Source of the DNA: Cobetia sp. L2A1
GTDB taxonomy: Bacteria; Pseudomonadota; Gammaproteobacteria; Pseudomonadales; Halomonadaceae
Direction of reading: 5' to 3'
Assembly: GCF_009796845.1 (NCBI RefSeq)
Contig: NZ_CP047025.1
Location: 1,054,001 to 1,118,000 of the forward strand
DNA length: 64,000 nt
This document shows, piece by piece, positions 47,973-56,547 of this stretch. Under the pieces are notes generated by a model, which was given only the letters and a program-made list of their open reading frames with translations, had not been told where the DNA came from and made no database searches. The translations under genes were made by a program, and so were the position numbers. Each line of letters starts with the position of its first letter. Positions within the stretch are counted from its first letter, which is position 1.

Positions 47973-48659
47973 ATGACGTATGTAATGCGCCAGCGTCTCA
48001 AGTTAGTCGCCTTGCTGGGGCTATTGTTTGCGCCGTTACCACTGGCGTGGGCGATGCTGAGTGCACACGTCGGCATTCCTGACGGTCGAGTGGCCAATGG
48101 TGCGCTGCTACCGGCCGTCGCTGCTCTGCCGGAATGGTCGCTGCACTATATCGGCGAAGGACATGATGGCGAAGCTGGTGTGGAGAACATCGAGAATGGT
48201 ATGCCGCCTCGTATAGCACGCGGTGCTGAAGAGGAGCGCTTCTGGCTGAGCTGGCCGGAGCCTTTGCACAATCAACAGGCCGAGATTGAAGCAGAGCGCT
48301 GGTGGCGGTTACATCGTGCACTCGGCAAGGAGGCGCCACGGCTTGGCCGGTTAGTCGTGGCACCTCATCAGTTCCGGCATGCGCAGATGCCTGGTGAGCA
48401 ACGAGCGCTGGGAGAGTGGCCAGTCACCACGACTCGCTCGAGCATCACTAGCCCTGTCATCACTGGCTCTGTCATTACTGGTTCTGCGATTACTGACGCT
48501 ACCGTGACGTCGAGACGTGATGATGTGCTGCCCGATAGTCTGCGGTTGATCGACCCTCAGGGACGAGTCGTGCTGGCCTATGGGCCAGAGGTGACACCCA
48601 AGGCAGTGCTGACGGATGTCCGGCGTCTGCTGAAGCGTAATCCGGCGGCGCCACGCTGA
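47973..48659 (+). CDS. Hypothetical oxidase-cluster protein with VITGS repeats
   Basis: Membrane-anchored 228-aa protein of unknown function between surf1 and ctaA, the place where pseudomonads have a similar unknown gene. One N-terminal TM or signal (LVALLGLLFAPLPLAWAML). The rest is periplasmic and polar, with ERFWLSWPEPLHNQQAEIEA and the closing LIDPQGRVVLAYGPEVTPKA, which recalls thioredoxin-like SCO proteins but without their Cys pair. Four five-residue repeats lie at about residues 157-176. ATG at 47973 behind GAGGAGG. Confidence 0.7.
   Translation: MTYVMRQRLKLVALLGLLFAPLPLAWAMLSAHVGIPDGRVANGALLPAVAALPEWSLHYIGEGHDGEAGVENIENGMPPRIARGAEEERFWLSWPEPLHNQQAEIEAERWWRLHRALGKEAPRLGRLVVAPHQFRHAQMPGEQRALGEWPVTTTRSSITSPVITGSVITGSAITDATVTSRRDDVLPDSLRLIDPQGRVVLAYGPEVTPKAVLTDVRRLLKRNPAAPR
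48441..48500 (+). repeat. Imperfect 15-bp repeats in the hypothetical gene
   Basis: Four units of 15 bp encode SITSP, VITGS, VITGS, AITDA. Third-position differences show the units are not very recent copies. The frame is kept by the unit length. Confidence 0.75.
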
Positions 48660-48722
48660 ATACGCTGGGCTGGCCGCGTGATGCTGGCAGTATCCTGTCG
48701 TTGAAGACATCATCTTGTGAGC

Positions 48723-48728
48723 AAGGAG
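48723..48728 (+). promoter_or_regulatory. Ribosome binding site supporting the long ctaA start
   Basis: AAGGAG, seven bases before ATG 48736. It is the only good site near the ctaA 5' end and decides for the long form. Confidence 0.65.
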
Positions 48729-48735
48729 ATGCGCC

Positions 48736-50127
48736 ATGCCCTCTCTTTCTTCTCTCTCCTCTACACGCTTCCGCCAGCGTGGGGCAGCGATATTGCCTCC
48801 ACCACCTTTTGTTCCACCCTCCATATTGCATGGCAAGCGCTCTCATTTATCCGCGCCTCCTTCTGCCCTGTTCGATACGTCATCTACCCAGTGGCGGCTA
48901 TGTCGAATGTGGCGTGCAAGCCTCAAGTTAACCAGCGTAATGTTGGTACTGGTCATCTTTGTCATTGCGCTAGGTGCCTGGACGCGGCTGGTAGACGCGG
49001 GTCTTGGCTGCCCTGATTGGCCGGGTTGCTATGGTGCCTTGGTGGTACCAGATGCGCAGGTGGCCAGCCTGCATAGCCCACACCATCCCCTTGAGAGCTA
49101 TAAAGCCTGGGCCGAGATGATTCACCGCTATGCGGCAAGCTCGCTGGGATTGGCGGCGATAGGGCTGGTCATCCTCGGATTACGTATCAAGCGCCTTGAG
49201 AAGTTGGTGTCTCGTTCATCGAAGAGACCACCGTCGTTGAATAGGTCGCAGTCTCTGAATAAGGCGACCGCCACGTCACCTGCACACTTTCCTCTCACTG
49301 CCTGTTGGCTATTGCTGGGCGTATTATTGGTGCAGGGCGCTTTCGGTGCCTTTACGGTGACGCTCAAGTTATGGCCGCAGGTCGTGACATTGCATCTGCT
49401 AGGCGGGCTAGCCGTCATGAGCCTGCTTGTGGTGTTGTGGCTGACCTTGCGACAGCGCCTGGGCGATCGGACACTTGTCAGGCCGAGAGCGGAGATTGAG
49501 ATTGCACCGGCGGCAGTGCAGAGCACTCGTCTGCATCAGCCCTGGTTGGTAACAGCAGCGGTGGTGGCGCTGATCGTGCAGCTGGCACTGGGCGGGTGGA
49601 CCTCCAGCAATTACGCAGGCCTCGCCTGCACGGGCTTCCCCGGCTGCAATGACAGCCTATGGCCGACCATGGATTGGGGAGAAGGCTTTCATCTGACACA
49701 GGATGTGGGCCCCAGCTATCTGTATGGCCAGTTGCATGGTGAGGCACGTACGGCAATCCACATGGCCCATCGTGGCGGCGCATTGCTGTTGGGAGGCATA
49801 TTGATGGCGCTTTACTGGCGCCAGCGTCGTTATGGGCGATGGCAGTGGCGCGTAACGGCACGTGCGGAGGCCAGGCCTATTCACCGCGCCTTGGGAAAAT
49901 TTTCAGGACGTCCACATAATCCGTGGCGTTGGGTGCTGGTGTGCTGGGGATTACAGGCAGTGCTAGGCATCGCCAATGTCCTGTGGTGGCTGCCACTGGA
50001 TCTGGCCTTGGCGCATACGCTGGGTGCCGTGGCCCTGACCGGCGCCTTGGTACTGGGGGTGCATGAGACACGCAAGCCGCGTGAAGAGATACGGCTCGCC
50101 AACACGCGAGACCACGCCATAAAATGA
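48736..50127 (+). CDS. ctaA: Heme A synthase
   Basis: Eight-helix protein that oxidises the C8 methyl of heme O to form heme A (CtaA/Cox15). Family parts: GAWTRLVDAGLGCPDWPGC, EMIHRYAASSLG (heme His), LHLLGGLAV, GWTSSNYAGLACTGFPGCN, HMAHRGGALL and AHTLGAVAL. The ATG at 48736 has a strong ribosome binding site (AAGGAG, 48723-48728) and gives 463 aa; it adds about 57 Ser/Pro-rich residues before the family part. An alternative start at 48907 has no clear ribosome binding site. The heme O synthase gene usually next door is not in this window. Confidence 0.92.
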   Translation: MPSLSSLSSTRFRQRGAAILPPPPFVPPSILHGKRSHLSAPPSALFDTSSTQWRLCRMWRASLKLTSVMLVLVIFVIALGAWTRLVDAGLGCPDWPGCYGALVVPDAQVASLHSPHHPLESYKAWAEMIHRYAASSLGLAAIGLVILGLRIKRLEKLVSRSSKRPPSLNRSQSLNKATATSPAHFPLTACWLLLGVLLVQGAFGAFTVTLKLWPQVVTLHLLGGLAVMSLLVVLWLTLRQRLGDRTLVRPRAEIEIAPAAVQSTRLHQPWLVTAAVVALIVQLALGGWTSSNYAGLACTGFPGCNDSLWPTMDWGEGFHLTQDVGPSYLYGQLHGEARTAIHMAHRGGALLLGGILMALYWRQRRYGRWQWRVTARAEARPIHRALGKFSGRPHNPWRWVLVCWGLQAVLGIANVLWWLPLDLALAHTLGAVALTGALVLGVHETRKPREEIRLANTRDHAIK

Positions 50128-50137
50128 TCATTGGTCT

Positions 50138-50184
50138 GCCAGACAGCAAAACGCCGCTCAGGGAGCGGCGTTTTGCTGTCTGGC
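50138..50184. terminator. 22-bp perfect inverted repeat after ctaA
   Basis: Arms 50138-50159 and 50163-50184 pair without mismatch over 22 bp (loop AGG), with a TTTT inside. It ends the oxidase cluster and the converging glutaredoxin-like gene. Confidence 0.88.
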
Positions 50185-50207
50185 GTTAGCTCACGCATAG
50201 CGCTGGT

Positions 50208-50603
50208 TCAGGCTGCGTTGCCAAAGCGCTGCTGGAGATAAGTGTTGATGGTGTCGGATTCGTACATCCATTCCTCACGGCCATCGTCATGAGTGATCAG
50301 CAGGCACGGTACCTTGACGCGACCGCCACCTTGTTCAAGTGCTTGGCGATGTGTCGCGTCGTGCTGGGTGTCACGCTGTTCGATATTCAGGCTCAGCTGA
50401 TGCATGCGCTTGCGGACCTTGATGCAGAATGGGCAGGTCGAGAATTGGTATAGCGCCAGCTTTGTGGTTGCAGCATCAACCTCAGCCTGCTCGGCAGGAC
50501 TGCGTTCAAGGGCGCTACCACGCGTCATTTTCTCGCTGATCAGCATGAAGGGAGCCAGTACCAGGCGGAGAGTACGGAAGAACAGGCGAATGATGGGGCG
50601 CAT
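50208..50603 (-). CDS. Glutaredoxin-like protein with N-terminal hydrophobic helix
   Basis: 131-aa protein. The thioredoxin-fold part starts near residue 49 (LALYQFSTCPFCIKVRKRM) with a CPFC redox motif, then VKVPCLLI with the cis-Pro, and ESDTINTYLQQRF. This is a glutaredoxin / GST N-terminal domain. The first 35 residues (IIRLFFRTLRLVLAPFMLI) are basic and hydrophobic and likely bind it to the membrane. Single gene, converging with ctaA. Confidence 0.88.
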   Translation of the reverse strand: MRPIIRLFFRTLRLVLAPFMLISEKMTRGSALERSPAEQAEVDAATTKLALYQFSTCPFCIKVRKRMHQLSLNIEQRDTQHDATHRQALEQGGGRVKVPCLLITHDDGREEWMYESDTINTYLQQRFGNAA

Positions 50604-50651
50604 CGGGAAATCCTCGCGGGCGTACAGGCATAGAAAAAGAGTGGAGCCATT

Positions 50652-51671
50652 CTAATGGTCAGCGACGGTGGCGTCTGCCCCATGAGTGTTGCAGATGTGT
50701 GTCATCAGCGACTGACGTAGCCAACGATGCCCCGGGTCCTGCTCATGACTGGCATGCCAGATAAGCCGATAGCTAAGCGCCGGGAGACGAAGTGGCAGCT
50801 CACAGACCGCCAATTCGTGCAACGTGCTATTGGCATGAGCAAAGCTGCGGGGTGCGCAGAACGCCAGATCACTGTGGGCCACGATGCTCAAGGCATCACG
50901 GAAGTCGGGCACCAGCACGCTGATACGACGCGGTGTTCCATGCTGTTCGAGTCGCTCATCCAGCGACCAGCGTGAGCGCCCCTCACAGGTTGCCTGCACA
51001 TGATCGAGTGCTGCAAATTCTGACAGCGTCAGGGGCGAGTCCCGCTCGAGAAGAGGGTGGTCGTGGCGTATCAACATCACGTGATCATCACGCCACAAGA
51101 TGCGCGAATGAAACCCCTCAGGCAGCGCTGGTGGCTCTCCGGGCGTTTCCGCTGAATGATCATGCCCCGCGAGACCGATATCCAGCTGTCCTTTCTCCAT
51201 CAGGCCCAGGCAATCAGCTTGCCAACGACTGATCTCAAAACTGCCGCGGGGAAGGGCGACGGTCAGTGCACGTGTGCAGGAGGGCATCAGGGTGGACCAG
51301 GCGCTTTCCAATACCGCCATTTGAAAGCGTCGCTGGCTGGTAACCGGTTCAAAGGTAGGGGGCGCGCTCAGAGACTCCAGTCGTGACAGCAACCCGGCCA
51401 GCTCACCACGTAGTGCCCGTGCACGCGGAGTGGGTCGGAGTCCGTGGCGTTCGCGAATGAACAGGGGGTCATCAAACATCGTCCGTAGACGGGAAAGGCT
51501 CTTGCTGACCGCAGACTGCGAAAGGTGCAGTCGGGTTGCCGCGCGAGTCACGCTGCACTCTTCCAGCAATATCTGTAGTACCTGCAACAGGTTGAGATCG
51601 ATACGTGTCCCCAGCGGCATTGCTGACGGGAGGGGCTTCTGGCTCGGCATGGAAGAGTGCGTTGAAGACAT
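50652..51671 (-). CDS. LysR-family transcriptional regulator
   Basis: DNA-binding regulator of 339 aa. The winged helix-turn-helix is LLEECSVTRAATRLHLSQSAVSKSLSRLR, recognisable from VTRAATRLHLSQSAVSKSLS (about residues 40-60), followed by PLFIRERHGLRPTPRA. The rest is a substrate-binding domain of the NodD/LeuO-like kind. The ATG at 51671 is used; a TTG lies at 51683. It is divergent from the Bcr/CflA transporter gene, which it probably controls. Confidence 0.92.
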   Translation of the reverse strand: MSSTHSSMPSQKPLPSAMPLGTRIDLNLLQVLQILLEECSVTRAATRLHLSQSAVSKSLSRLRTMFDDPLFIRERHGLRPTPRARALRGELAGLLSRLESLSAPPTFEPVTSQRRFQMAVLESAWSTLMPSCTRALTVALPRGSFEISRWQADCLGLMEKGQLDIGLAGHDHSAETPGEPPALPEGFHSRILWRDDHVMLIRHDHPLLERDSPLTLSEFAALDHVQATCEGRSRWSLDERLEQHGTPRRISVLVPDFRDALSIVAHSDLAFCAPRSFAHANSTLHELAVCELPLRLPALSYRLIWHASHEQDPGHRWLRQSLMTHICNTHGADATVADH

Positions 51672-51686
51672 GATTTTCGCCAATGG

Positions 51687-51706
51687 AATATCTGGCCTGA
51701 AATATT
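51687..51706. promoter_or_regulatory. Possible LysR operator
   Basis: AATAT-N10-ATATT inverted repeat in the 154-base gap between the LysR gene and the transporter gene, 15 bases before the regulator start. It contains a T-N11-A arrangement, as LysR sites often do. Confidence 0.4.
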
Positions 51707-51825
51707 ATCATTTTGCTGCATAAGTCGCAGGCGCTACTCTCTGCGCCTTGTGGCTGTCGCTGTGCCAACATCCTCCGTGGTATCCCTGATCCTTGTATTT
51801 CGACTCCTTACCCTCGAGATTGCTC

Positions 51826-53040
51826 ATGTCTGTGTCCTCTGCCGCGGCTTCGCGGCCTATGCCAGGTGCTCGCCAGCTACTTCTGTTGCTGGTCGGTTGT
51901 GTGATGTTCTCGCCGCTGGCGATCGATATCTATTTGCCTTCCTTGCCGGCGATGGCACGTGAGTTCGCTCAGCCGAGTGATGTGATGCAGATGACGGTGA
52001 CGTTATTTCTGGGTGCGGTCGGTGTCGGTCAGATTATGGTAGGGCCGCTGACGGACCTCTACGGAAGGCGCCCGGCATTGCTAGGCGGCGCAGCTGTCTA
52101 TCTGGTCGGGGCACTGGTCGGGGCACTGGCGCAGGACATCAGCATGCTCTATTTCGGCCGCATTCTTCAGGGACTGGGCGCCTGTGCCACCGTAACCGTT
52201 GCCTTCGCGGCAGTGCGTGACTGCTATACGCCAGAGCAAGGTGCCAAGATGTACAGCTACCTCAATGGCGCGCTGTGTATCATTCCGGCGCTAGCGCCAG
52301 TGCTCGGAGGCCTGTTGGCAGTACAATACGGGTGGCGCTCCAACTTTGTGTTCATGGCCGTCTTTGCACTCTGCATCGGACTGGCCGCGTGGCGCCTGTT
52401 CGCGGAAACCCGTCCGCAGAGTACTGTCGTGGTGCGGCCGCTCTATAACTGGGCTCGTTACCGTCCCGTCTTGACCAGTTGGCGTTTCCTGTATCAGGCG
52501 TTGGTCGCGATGGCGGCGATGAGCGCCATCCTGCTGTATGTATCTTCCTCGTCTGAGCTACTGGTTGAACAGTTGGGCTACAGTGAGCTCGAATTCAGCG
52601 CACTGTTTGGCGGTAACGCCGTTATCAATATCATTACCTTCTTCTTCGCGCCGCGCGTTATCAGCCGCCTTGGCCGTCAGCCAACGGTGCGCTTGGGACT
52701 CGCGATCATCCTGCTCTCTGGCGTGATGCAGGGTGCAGCGCTGGCTTGGCTACCGCTCTCGGCGGCTGCTTTCATGGTGCCGGTGGGTGTGTTGTCGGTT
52801 GGCTTCTCATTGGCACTGGGCGCAGCCTCAAGCCTGGCGCTTGAAGCCTTTGGTGAACGTGCTGGTACGGCGGCGGCGTTATTGGGCAGTATCCAGCTGG
52901 GTGGCTCGGCCATCGTGACCACCGTACTGTTGAGTACGCCACTGGCCCCCCAGGAGGGATTGTTCCTGATCAGTGTGGTAATGGTCTTGCCGCTGTTATT
53001 GCTGGGGCTACGTCGCCAGCCGGGCGTGCCGAACGCGTGA
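51826..53040 (+). CDS. MFS transporter, Bcr/CflA drug resistance type
   Basis: 12-TM major facilitator of 404 aa. The N-terminal half has LLLVGCVMFSPLAIDIYLPSLPAM, in part SPLAIDIYLPSLPAM, GPLTDLYGRRPALL and the long cytoplasmic loop of the Bcr/CflA group (DRxGRRP variant; LQGLGACATVTVAFAAVRD). Members export bicyclomycin, chloramphenicol, cysteine or sulfonamides. Divergent LysR regulator next door. ATG 51826 used; an earlier in-frame start at 51793 lacks a ribosome binding site. Confidence 0.9.
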   Translation: MSVSSAAASRPMPGARQLLLLLVGCVMFSPLAIDIYLPSLPAMAREFAQPSDVMQMTVTLFLGAVGVGQIMVGPLTDLYGRRPALLGGAAVYLVGALVGALAQDISMLYFGRILQGLGACATVTVAFAAVRDCYTPEQGAKMYSYLNGALCIIPALAPVLGGLLAVQYGWRSNFVFMAVFALCIGLAAWRLFAETRPQSTVVVRPLYNWARYRPVLTSWRFLYQALVAMAAMSAILLYVSSSSELLVEQLGYSELEFSALFGGNAVINIITFFFAPRVISRLGRQPTVRLGLAIILLSGVMQGAALAWLPLSAAAFMVPVGVLSVGFSLALGAASSLALEAFGERAGTAAALLGSIQLGGSAIVTTVLLSTPLAPQEGLFLISVVMVLPLLLLGLRRQPGVPNA

Positions 53041-53158
53041 GTCAGGCCTGATGTCGGGTCGATACCGGTCGAGCAATAAAGCATGGCGAGATGGTTCATT
53101 GAACCGGTATGACAAGCGTATGCTGTTGGCTTGATCTGCATGTCGCCAAGGAGACACC

Positions 53159-54076
53159 ATGGAATCAGCGGCACGTGTGCGCGTGATATTGAATGGCGAG
53201 AAGGCCCAGCAGCCGGAGCTGCGAGAGGCGATCTTTGCTCAGCGTGAGCGCATGGCGGGGCTGGAGGTTCGGTTGACCTTCGAAGGGGATGACGTAGCCC
53301 GACTGGTGAAAGAGGCGATTGCCGAGCAAGTCACCCGGCTTGTCGTCGGTGGGGGAGATGGCACGCTCAATCTGGTGACCAATGCGCTGATGAAGTATTC
53401 CGTCACGCAGCGTCCCGAGTTTGCGATATTGCCGTTGGGCACGGCCAATGATCTTGCCACCTCGCTCAGTATCCCTCTGACGATACCTGATGCACTGGCA
53501 TTGGCCTGTGAGGGGCCTGCGCGTGGGATCGATATCGTGAGCGTCGACGATGCCTACTTCATCAACGTGGCATCTGCCGGTTTTGGTGCTGAAGTGACGC
53601 GTTCCACGCCTGGTGGGCTCAAGAAACTGTTCGGTGGCGGTGCTTATTCCCTCATGGGCGTGCTCAAGGCATGGGATTTCCGGCCTTATCGTGGTCGTCT
53701 CACACTGAAAGGGAGTGAGGAAGAGGTGGCGCTGTTCGTCTTGGCTATCGGGAATGGGCGACAGGCCGGTGGCGGACAGGAGCTGGCACCGCGAGCCTTG
53801 CTGGATGATGGCTATTTTGACGTGCTGGTGATCCGTGATTTCCCCATTGGCCGTGTTGGAGAGGTGGTCGAAGAGCTGGAAACCTTGCCGGACAATGGCC
53901 ACTTCGTTCGTTATGTACGTACAGACTCACTGCACTATCGAGGAGAACCCTTGCCGGTAAATCTGGATGGTGAGAGTTACCTGATCGAGGACAGTGAGTT
54001 TCATCTCGTCTCCAACGCTCTTCGTTTGGTCGCGCCGGACAATACGGCACTGTTAGGCAATGCAGTGATACCCTGA
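53159..54076 (+). CDS. yegS: Lipid kinase YegS-like
   Basis: Diacylglycerol-kinase-fold lipid kinase of 305 aa. ATP-binding motif VVGGGDGTLNLVTNAL near residue 65; LPLGTANDLATSLSIP follows; C-terminal acidic residues for the metal site are in ALLDDGYFDVLVIRDF. E. coli YegS phosphorylates phosphatidylglycerol in vitro; the true substrate is unclear. AAGGAGACACC precedes the ATG. Stands alone. Confidence 0.93.
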   Translation: MESAARVRVILNGEKAQQPELREAIFAQRERMAGLEVRLTFEGDDVARLVKEAIAEQVTRLVVGGGDGTLNLVTNALMKYSVTQRPEFAILPLGTANDLATSLSIPLTIPDALALACEGPARGIDIVSVDDAYFINVASAGFGAEVTRSTPGGLKKLFGGGAYSLMGVLKAWDFRPYRGRLTLKGSEEEVALFVLAIGNGRQAGGGQELAPRALLDDGYFDVLVIRDFPIGRVGEVVEELETLPDNGHFVRYVRTDSLHYRGEPLPVNLDGESYLIEDSEFHLVSNALRLVAPDNTALLGNAVIP

Positions 54077-54226
54077 ACGAGTGTGTAGCCCCCGTCTTCC
54101 ATAGGGCACACCACTGGCACACGAGCGCAGTCTGAGGTTTACTCGACTGCGCTCGTGCTGTTTATGGCAGCGTATTGTTGCCTACTCGCGACATCTTGTT
54201 TCTGTTCGCTTCAGGGAGGCCACTGC

Positions 54227-54673
54227 ATGGAATATCTGTCCGGCTGGCATGTCTGGGTCATCCTCGCATTGATACTGGCGGGGCTCGAATTGCTTGGCGC
54301 CCACTTCATCTTGTTGGCACTGGGCGTCAGTGCGCTAGGGGGCGCGCTGGCAGCGGCACTTGGCGTGGGGCTTAACCTGCAGCTCATCAGTGTCGCTGTG
54401 ACGGCATTGGTGTTGGTGCCGTTATTTGTACGCAAGATTCATCCCCGATTATTGCCCGGCGAGCGCTATGGCACGCTGGGAAGCGGTGCTGAGGCAGGGC
54501 AGCTGGCAGAGGTTATCTCGGGAGTCGAGGGCAAACTTGCCGTGCGCCTGTCAGGTAACGAGTTTCCGCTACGCTGGGAGGGGAAGGTGGCGCCCATGGT
54601 CGGCGAAACTGTCAGAATCGTGAGCGTCGAAGGGATCACGGTTCGGGTCGAGCGTCTTGCGCAGACACCCTGA
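54227..54673 (+). CDS. NfeD-family membrane protein
   Basis: 148-aa protein with two or three TM segments (VWVILALILAGLELLGAHFI, LGVSALGGALAAALGV, ISVAVTALVLVPLFV) and a C-terminal OB-fold (GSGAEAGQLAEVISGVEGKL), the NfeD layout without protease domain. Its partner is the SPFH gene 75 bases downstream, as in E. coli ybbJ-qmcA. It is thought to stabilise SPFH assemblies. AGGGAGG is the ribosome binding site. Confidence 0.9.
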   Translation: MEYLSGWHVWVILALILAGLELLGAHFILLALGVSALGGALAAALGVGLNLQLISVAVTALVLVPLFVRKIHPRLLPGERYGTLGSGAEAGQLAEVISGVEGKLAVRLSGNEFPLRWEGKVAPMVGETVRIVSVEGITVRVERLAQTP

Positions 54674-54748
54674 ATCGTCATTTCAAAATGTGCTCAATAC
54701 ACCAATAAAGGCCGCAGGAAGCAGGCCAATTCAAGGGAGTGAAACGCC

Positions 54749-55774
54749 ATGATCATCAGTCCGGAACTTGTCATTATCCTTATCATTCTGGCACTGGTCG
54801 TTATCCTGTTGGCCAAGGGATTAATGATCGTGCAGCAGTCGGAGGCCGTCGTGATCGAGCGCCTCGGTAGCTATAATCGTACGCTGGAATCCGGCATCAA
54901 TCTGGTGGTGCCCTTCATCGACAAGCCGCGCTCCATCACCATCCGTCGCTATCGTCAGGTCAAGGGTGACAACCTGCCACTGGTCGTCGAAGAGACGCGC
55001 ATCGACCGCCGCGAAACCGTCATGGATTTCCCGGGCCAGAGTGTGGTGACCACGGATAACGTCACCGTCACCGTCAATGGCGCACTCTACTTCCAGATCG
55101 TCGACCCCAAGCGGGCCGTCTATGAAGTCGAGAACTTCACGCAGGCCATTGAGGTGTTGGCCAAGACCAGTCTGCGCTCCGAAATTGGCCGCATGGAGCT
55201 GGATAAGCTGTTTGAGAGCCGCAAGGAGGTCAACGACGCCCTGCAGATAACGATGGATGAAGTCGGCGACAAGTGGGGCGTCAAGGTCACGCGTGTCGAG
55301 ATCCAGGACATCAGCATGCCGTCAGAGGTCGAAGACGCCATGCGCTTGCAGATGGCCGCAGAGCGCAAGCGCCGTGCCACCGTCACCGAAGCCAATGGCC
55401 AGCGGGAGGCTGCGATTGCGACTGCCGAGGGTGAGAAGCGATCATCAGTACTGCGCGCGGAGGGTGACAAGCAAGCATCCATCCTGCGTGCCGAAGGCGA
55501 GCGTCAAGCAATCTATCAGCTGCGCGATGCCATTGGCGCAGATGACCCACAGCTGGTGGTGGGGTATATGCTGGGTCAGAAGTATCTGCAGATGCTGCCG
55601 GACATGGCACGTGAAGGTGATCGCGTCTTCATCCCTTATGAGGCATCAGCGCTACTGGGCGCCATGGGCAGCTTCCGTGAGCTTGCCAGTGAAGTTGGCG
55701 AGCCCACCAATGCCAGCAATGAAGGCCTGCGACGCGCTCGCCAGATGATGACGGGCGAAGCCGGTCTCGGCTGA
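54749..55774 (+). CDS. qmcA: SPFH / band 7 domain protein (stomatin-like)
   Basis: 341-aa protein with one N-terminal TM (VIILIILALVVILLAKGLMI) and an SPFH domain from about residue 30 (QQSEAVVIERLGSYNRTLES). A coiled coil rich in Ala, Glu and Arg follows (QREAAIATAEGEKRSSVLRA), typical of QmcA / stomatins that form large rings in the membrane and bind proteases such as FtsH. Preceded by its NfeD partner. Gene symbol by analogy with E. coli. Confidence 0.92.
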   Translation: MIISPELVIILIILALVVILLAKGLMIVQQSEAVVIERLGSYNRTLESGINLVVPFIDKPRSITIRRYRQVKGDNLPLVVEETRIDRRETVMDFPGQSVVTTDNVTVTVNGALYFQIVDPKRAVYEVENFTQAIEVLAKTSLRSEIGRMELDKLFESRKEVNDALQITMDEVGDKWGVKVTRVEIQDISMPSEVEDAMRLQMAAERKRRATVTEANGQREAAIATAEGEKRSSVLRAEGDKQASILRAEGERQAIYQLRDAIGADDPQLVVGYMLGQKYLQMLPDMAREGDRVFIPYEASALLGAMGSFRELASEVGEPTNASNEGLRRARQMMTGEAGLG

Positions 55775-55894
55775 GCCGCGTGTTTTACATCGACTTGTTT
55801 CTCATCACGGCATCTCTGGCCTGATGATACGAATTGCCGGGAGGTTACATGAAACCTTCTGCCGTATTTTCCCAATCTTTATCGGAGCAAGACT

Positions 55895-56353
55895 ATGAGT
55901 GCAACCAACGCTGATCACGCCCGCTTCCTGCAGGCCGCCATTGAAGAGGCCGAGAAGGGCCATGCGGCTGGCGGGGTGCCGATCGGTTCCGTGCTGGTTC
56001 ATGATGGCAATATCATCGGACGTGGCCACAACCAGCGTCAGCAGAAAGGCAGCACGGTGCTGCATGGTGAGATGGATGCGCTGGAGAATGCTGGCCGCCT
56101 GCCAGCTCGCGTCTATCGCGAATCCGTACTCTATACGACGCTGTCCCCGTGCCCGATGTGCAGTGGTGCGATCCAGTTGTATGGCATTCCGCATGTCGTG
56201 GTGGGCGAGAATCACACCTTCATGGGTGCGGAAGACCATCTGCGTGGATTGGGCGTTCGGGTGGACGTCATGGACAATGGCCGGTGTCGTGAGCTGATGG
56301 ATACGTTCATTCGAGAACAGCCAGAAATATGGAACGAAGATATCGGAGAGTGA
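55895..56353 (+). CDS. Cytosine deaminase homologue (yeast Fcy1 type)
   Basis: Zinc nucleobase deaminase of 152 aa. Zinc ligands and catalytic Glu are in VLHGEMDALENAGRL and TLSPCPMCSGAIQLYGIPHVV. The LHGE-x-x-x-LENAGRL pattern, VVGENHTF and the C-terminal end WNEDIGE resemble yeast Fcy1 more than TadA or bacterial CodA. It would make uracil from cytosine. No transporter (codB) beside it. The residues for zinc chemistry are complete. Guanine deaminase or another nucleobase substrate is possible. Confidence 0.85.
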   Translation: MSATNADHARFLQAAIEEAEKGHAAGGVPIGSVLVHDGNIIGRGHNQRQQKGSTVLHGEMDALENAGRLPARVYRESVLYTTLSPCPMCSGAIQLYGIPHVVVGENHTFMGAEDHLRGLGVRVDVMDNGRCRELMDTFIREQPEIWNEDIGE

Positions 56354-56547
56354 TCAGAAATGGTGTTCGATAACATTTTGATGCTGCCGATTGGCCATAT
56401 TGCTTGAAAAGCTGCCAATCGAACGCCATGTTATTGTTATCCAAACGTTTGATCATGCTTTCACTTGCATGAATACTTGACCTTTGTTGCAATGCCGTTT
56501 GCAGGAAACAAGGGGCTGGCGACTCCCCACCTATCATGGAGAAGACG

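Noticed and set aside
48717..49016. 99-codon frame overlapping the start of ctaA in another frame
   Set aside because: The ctaA frame has the better ribosome binding site and the family motifs; no sign that the two frames join by a frame shift.
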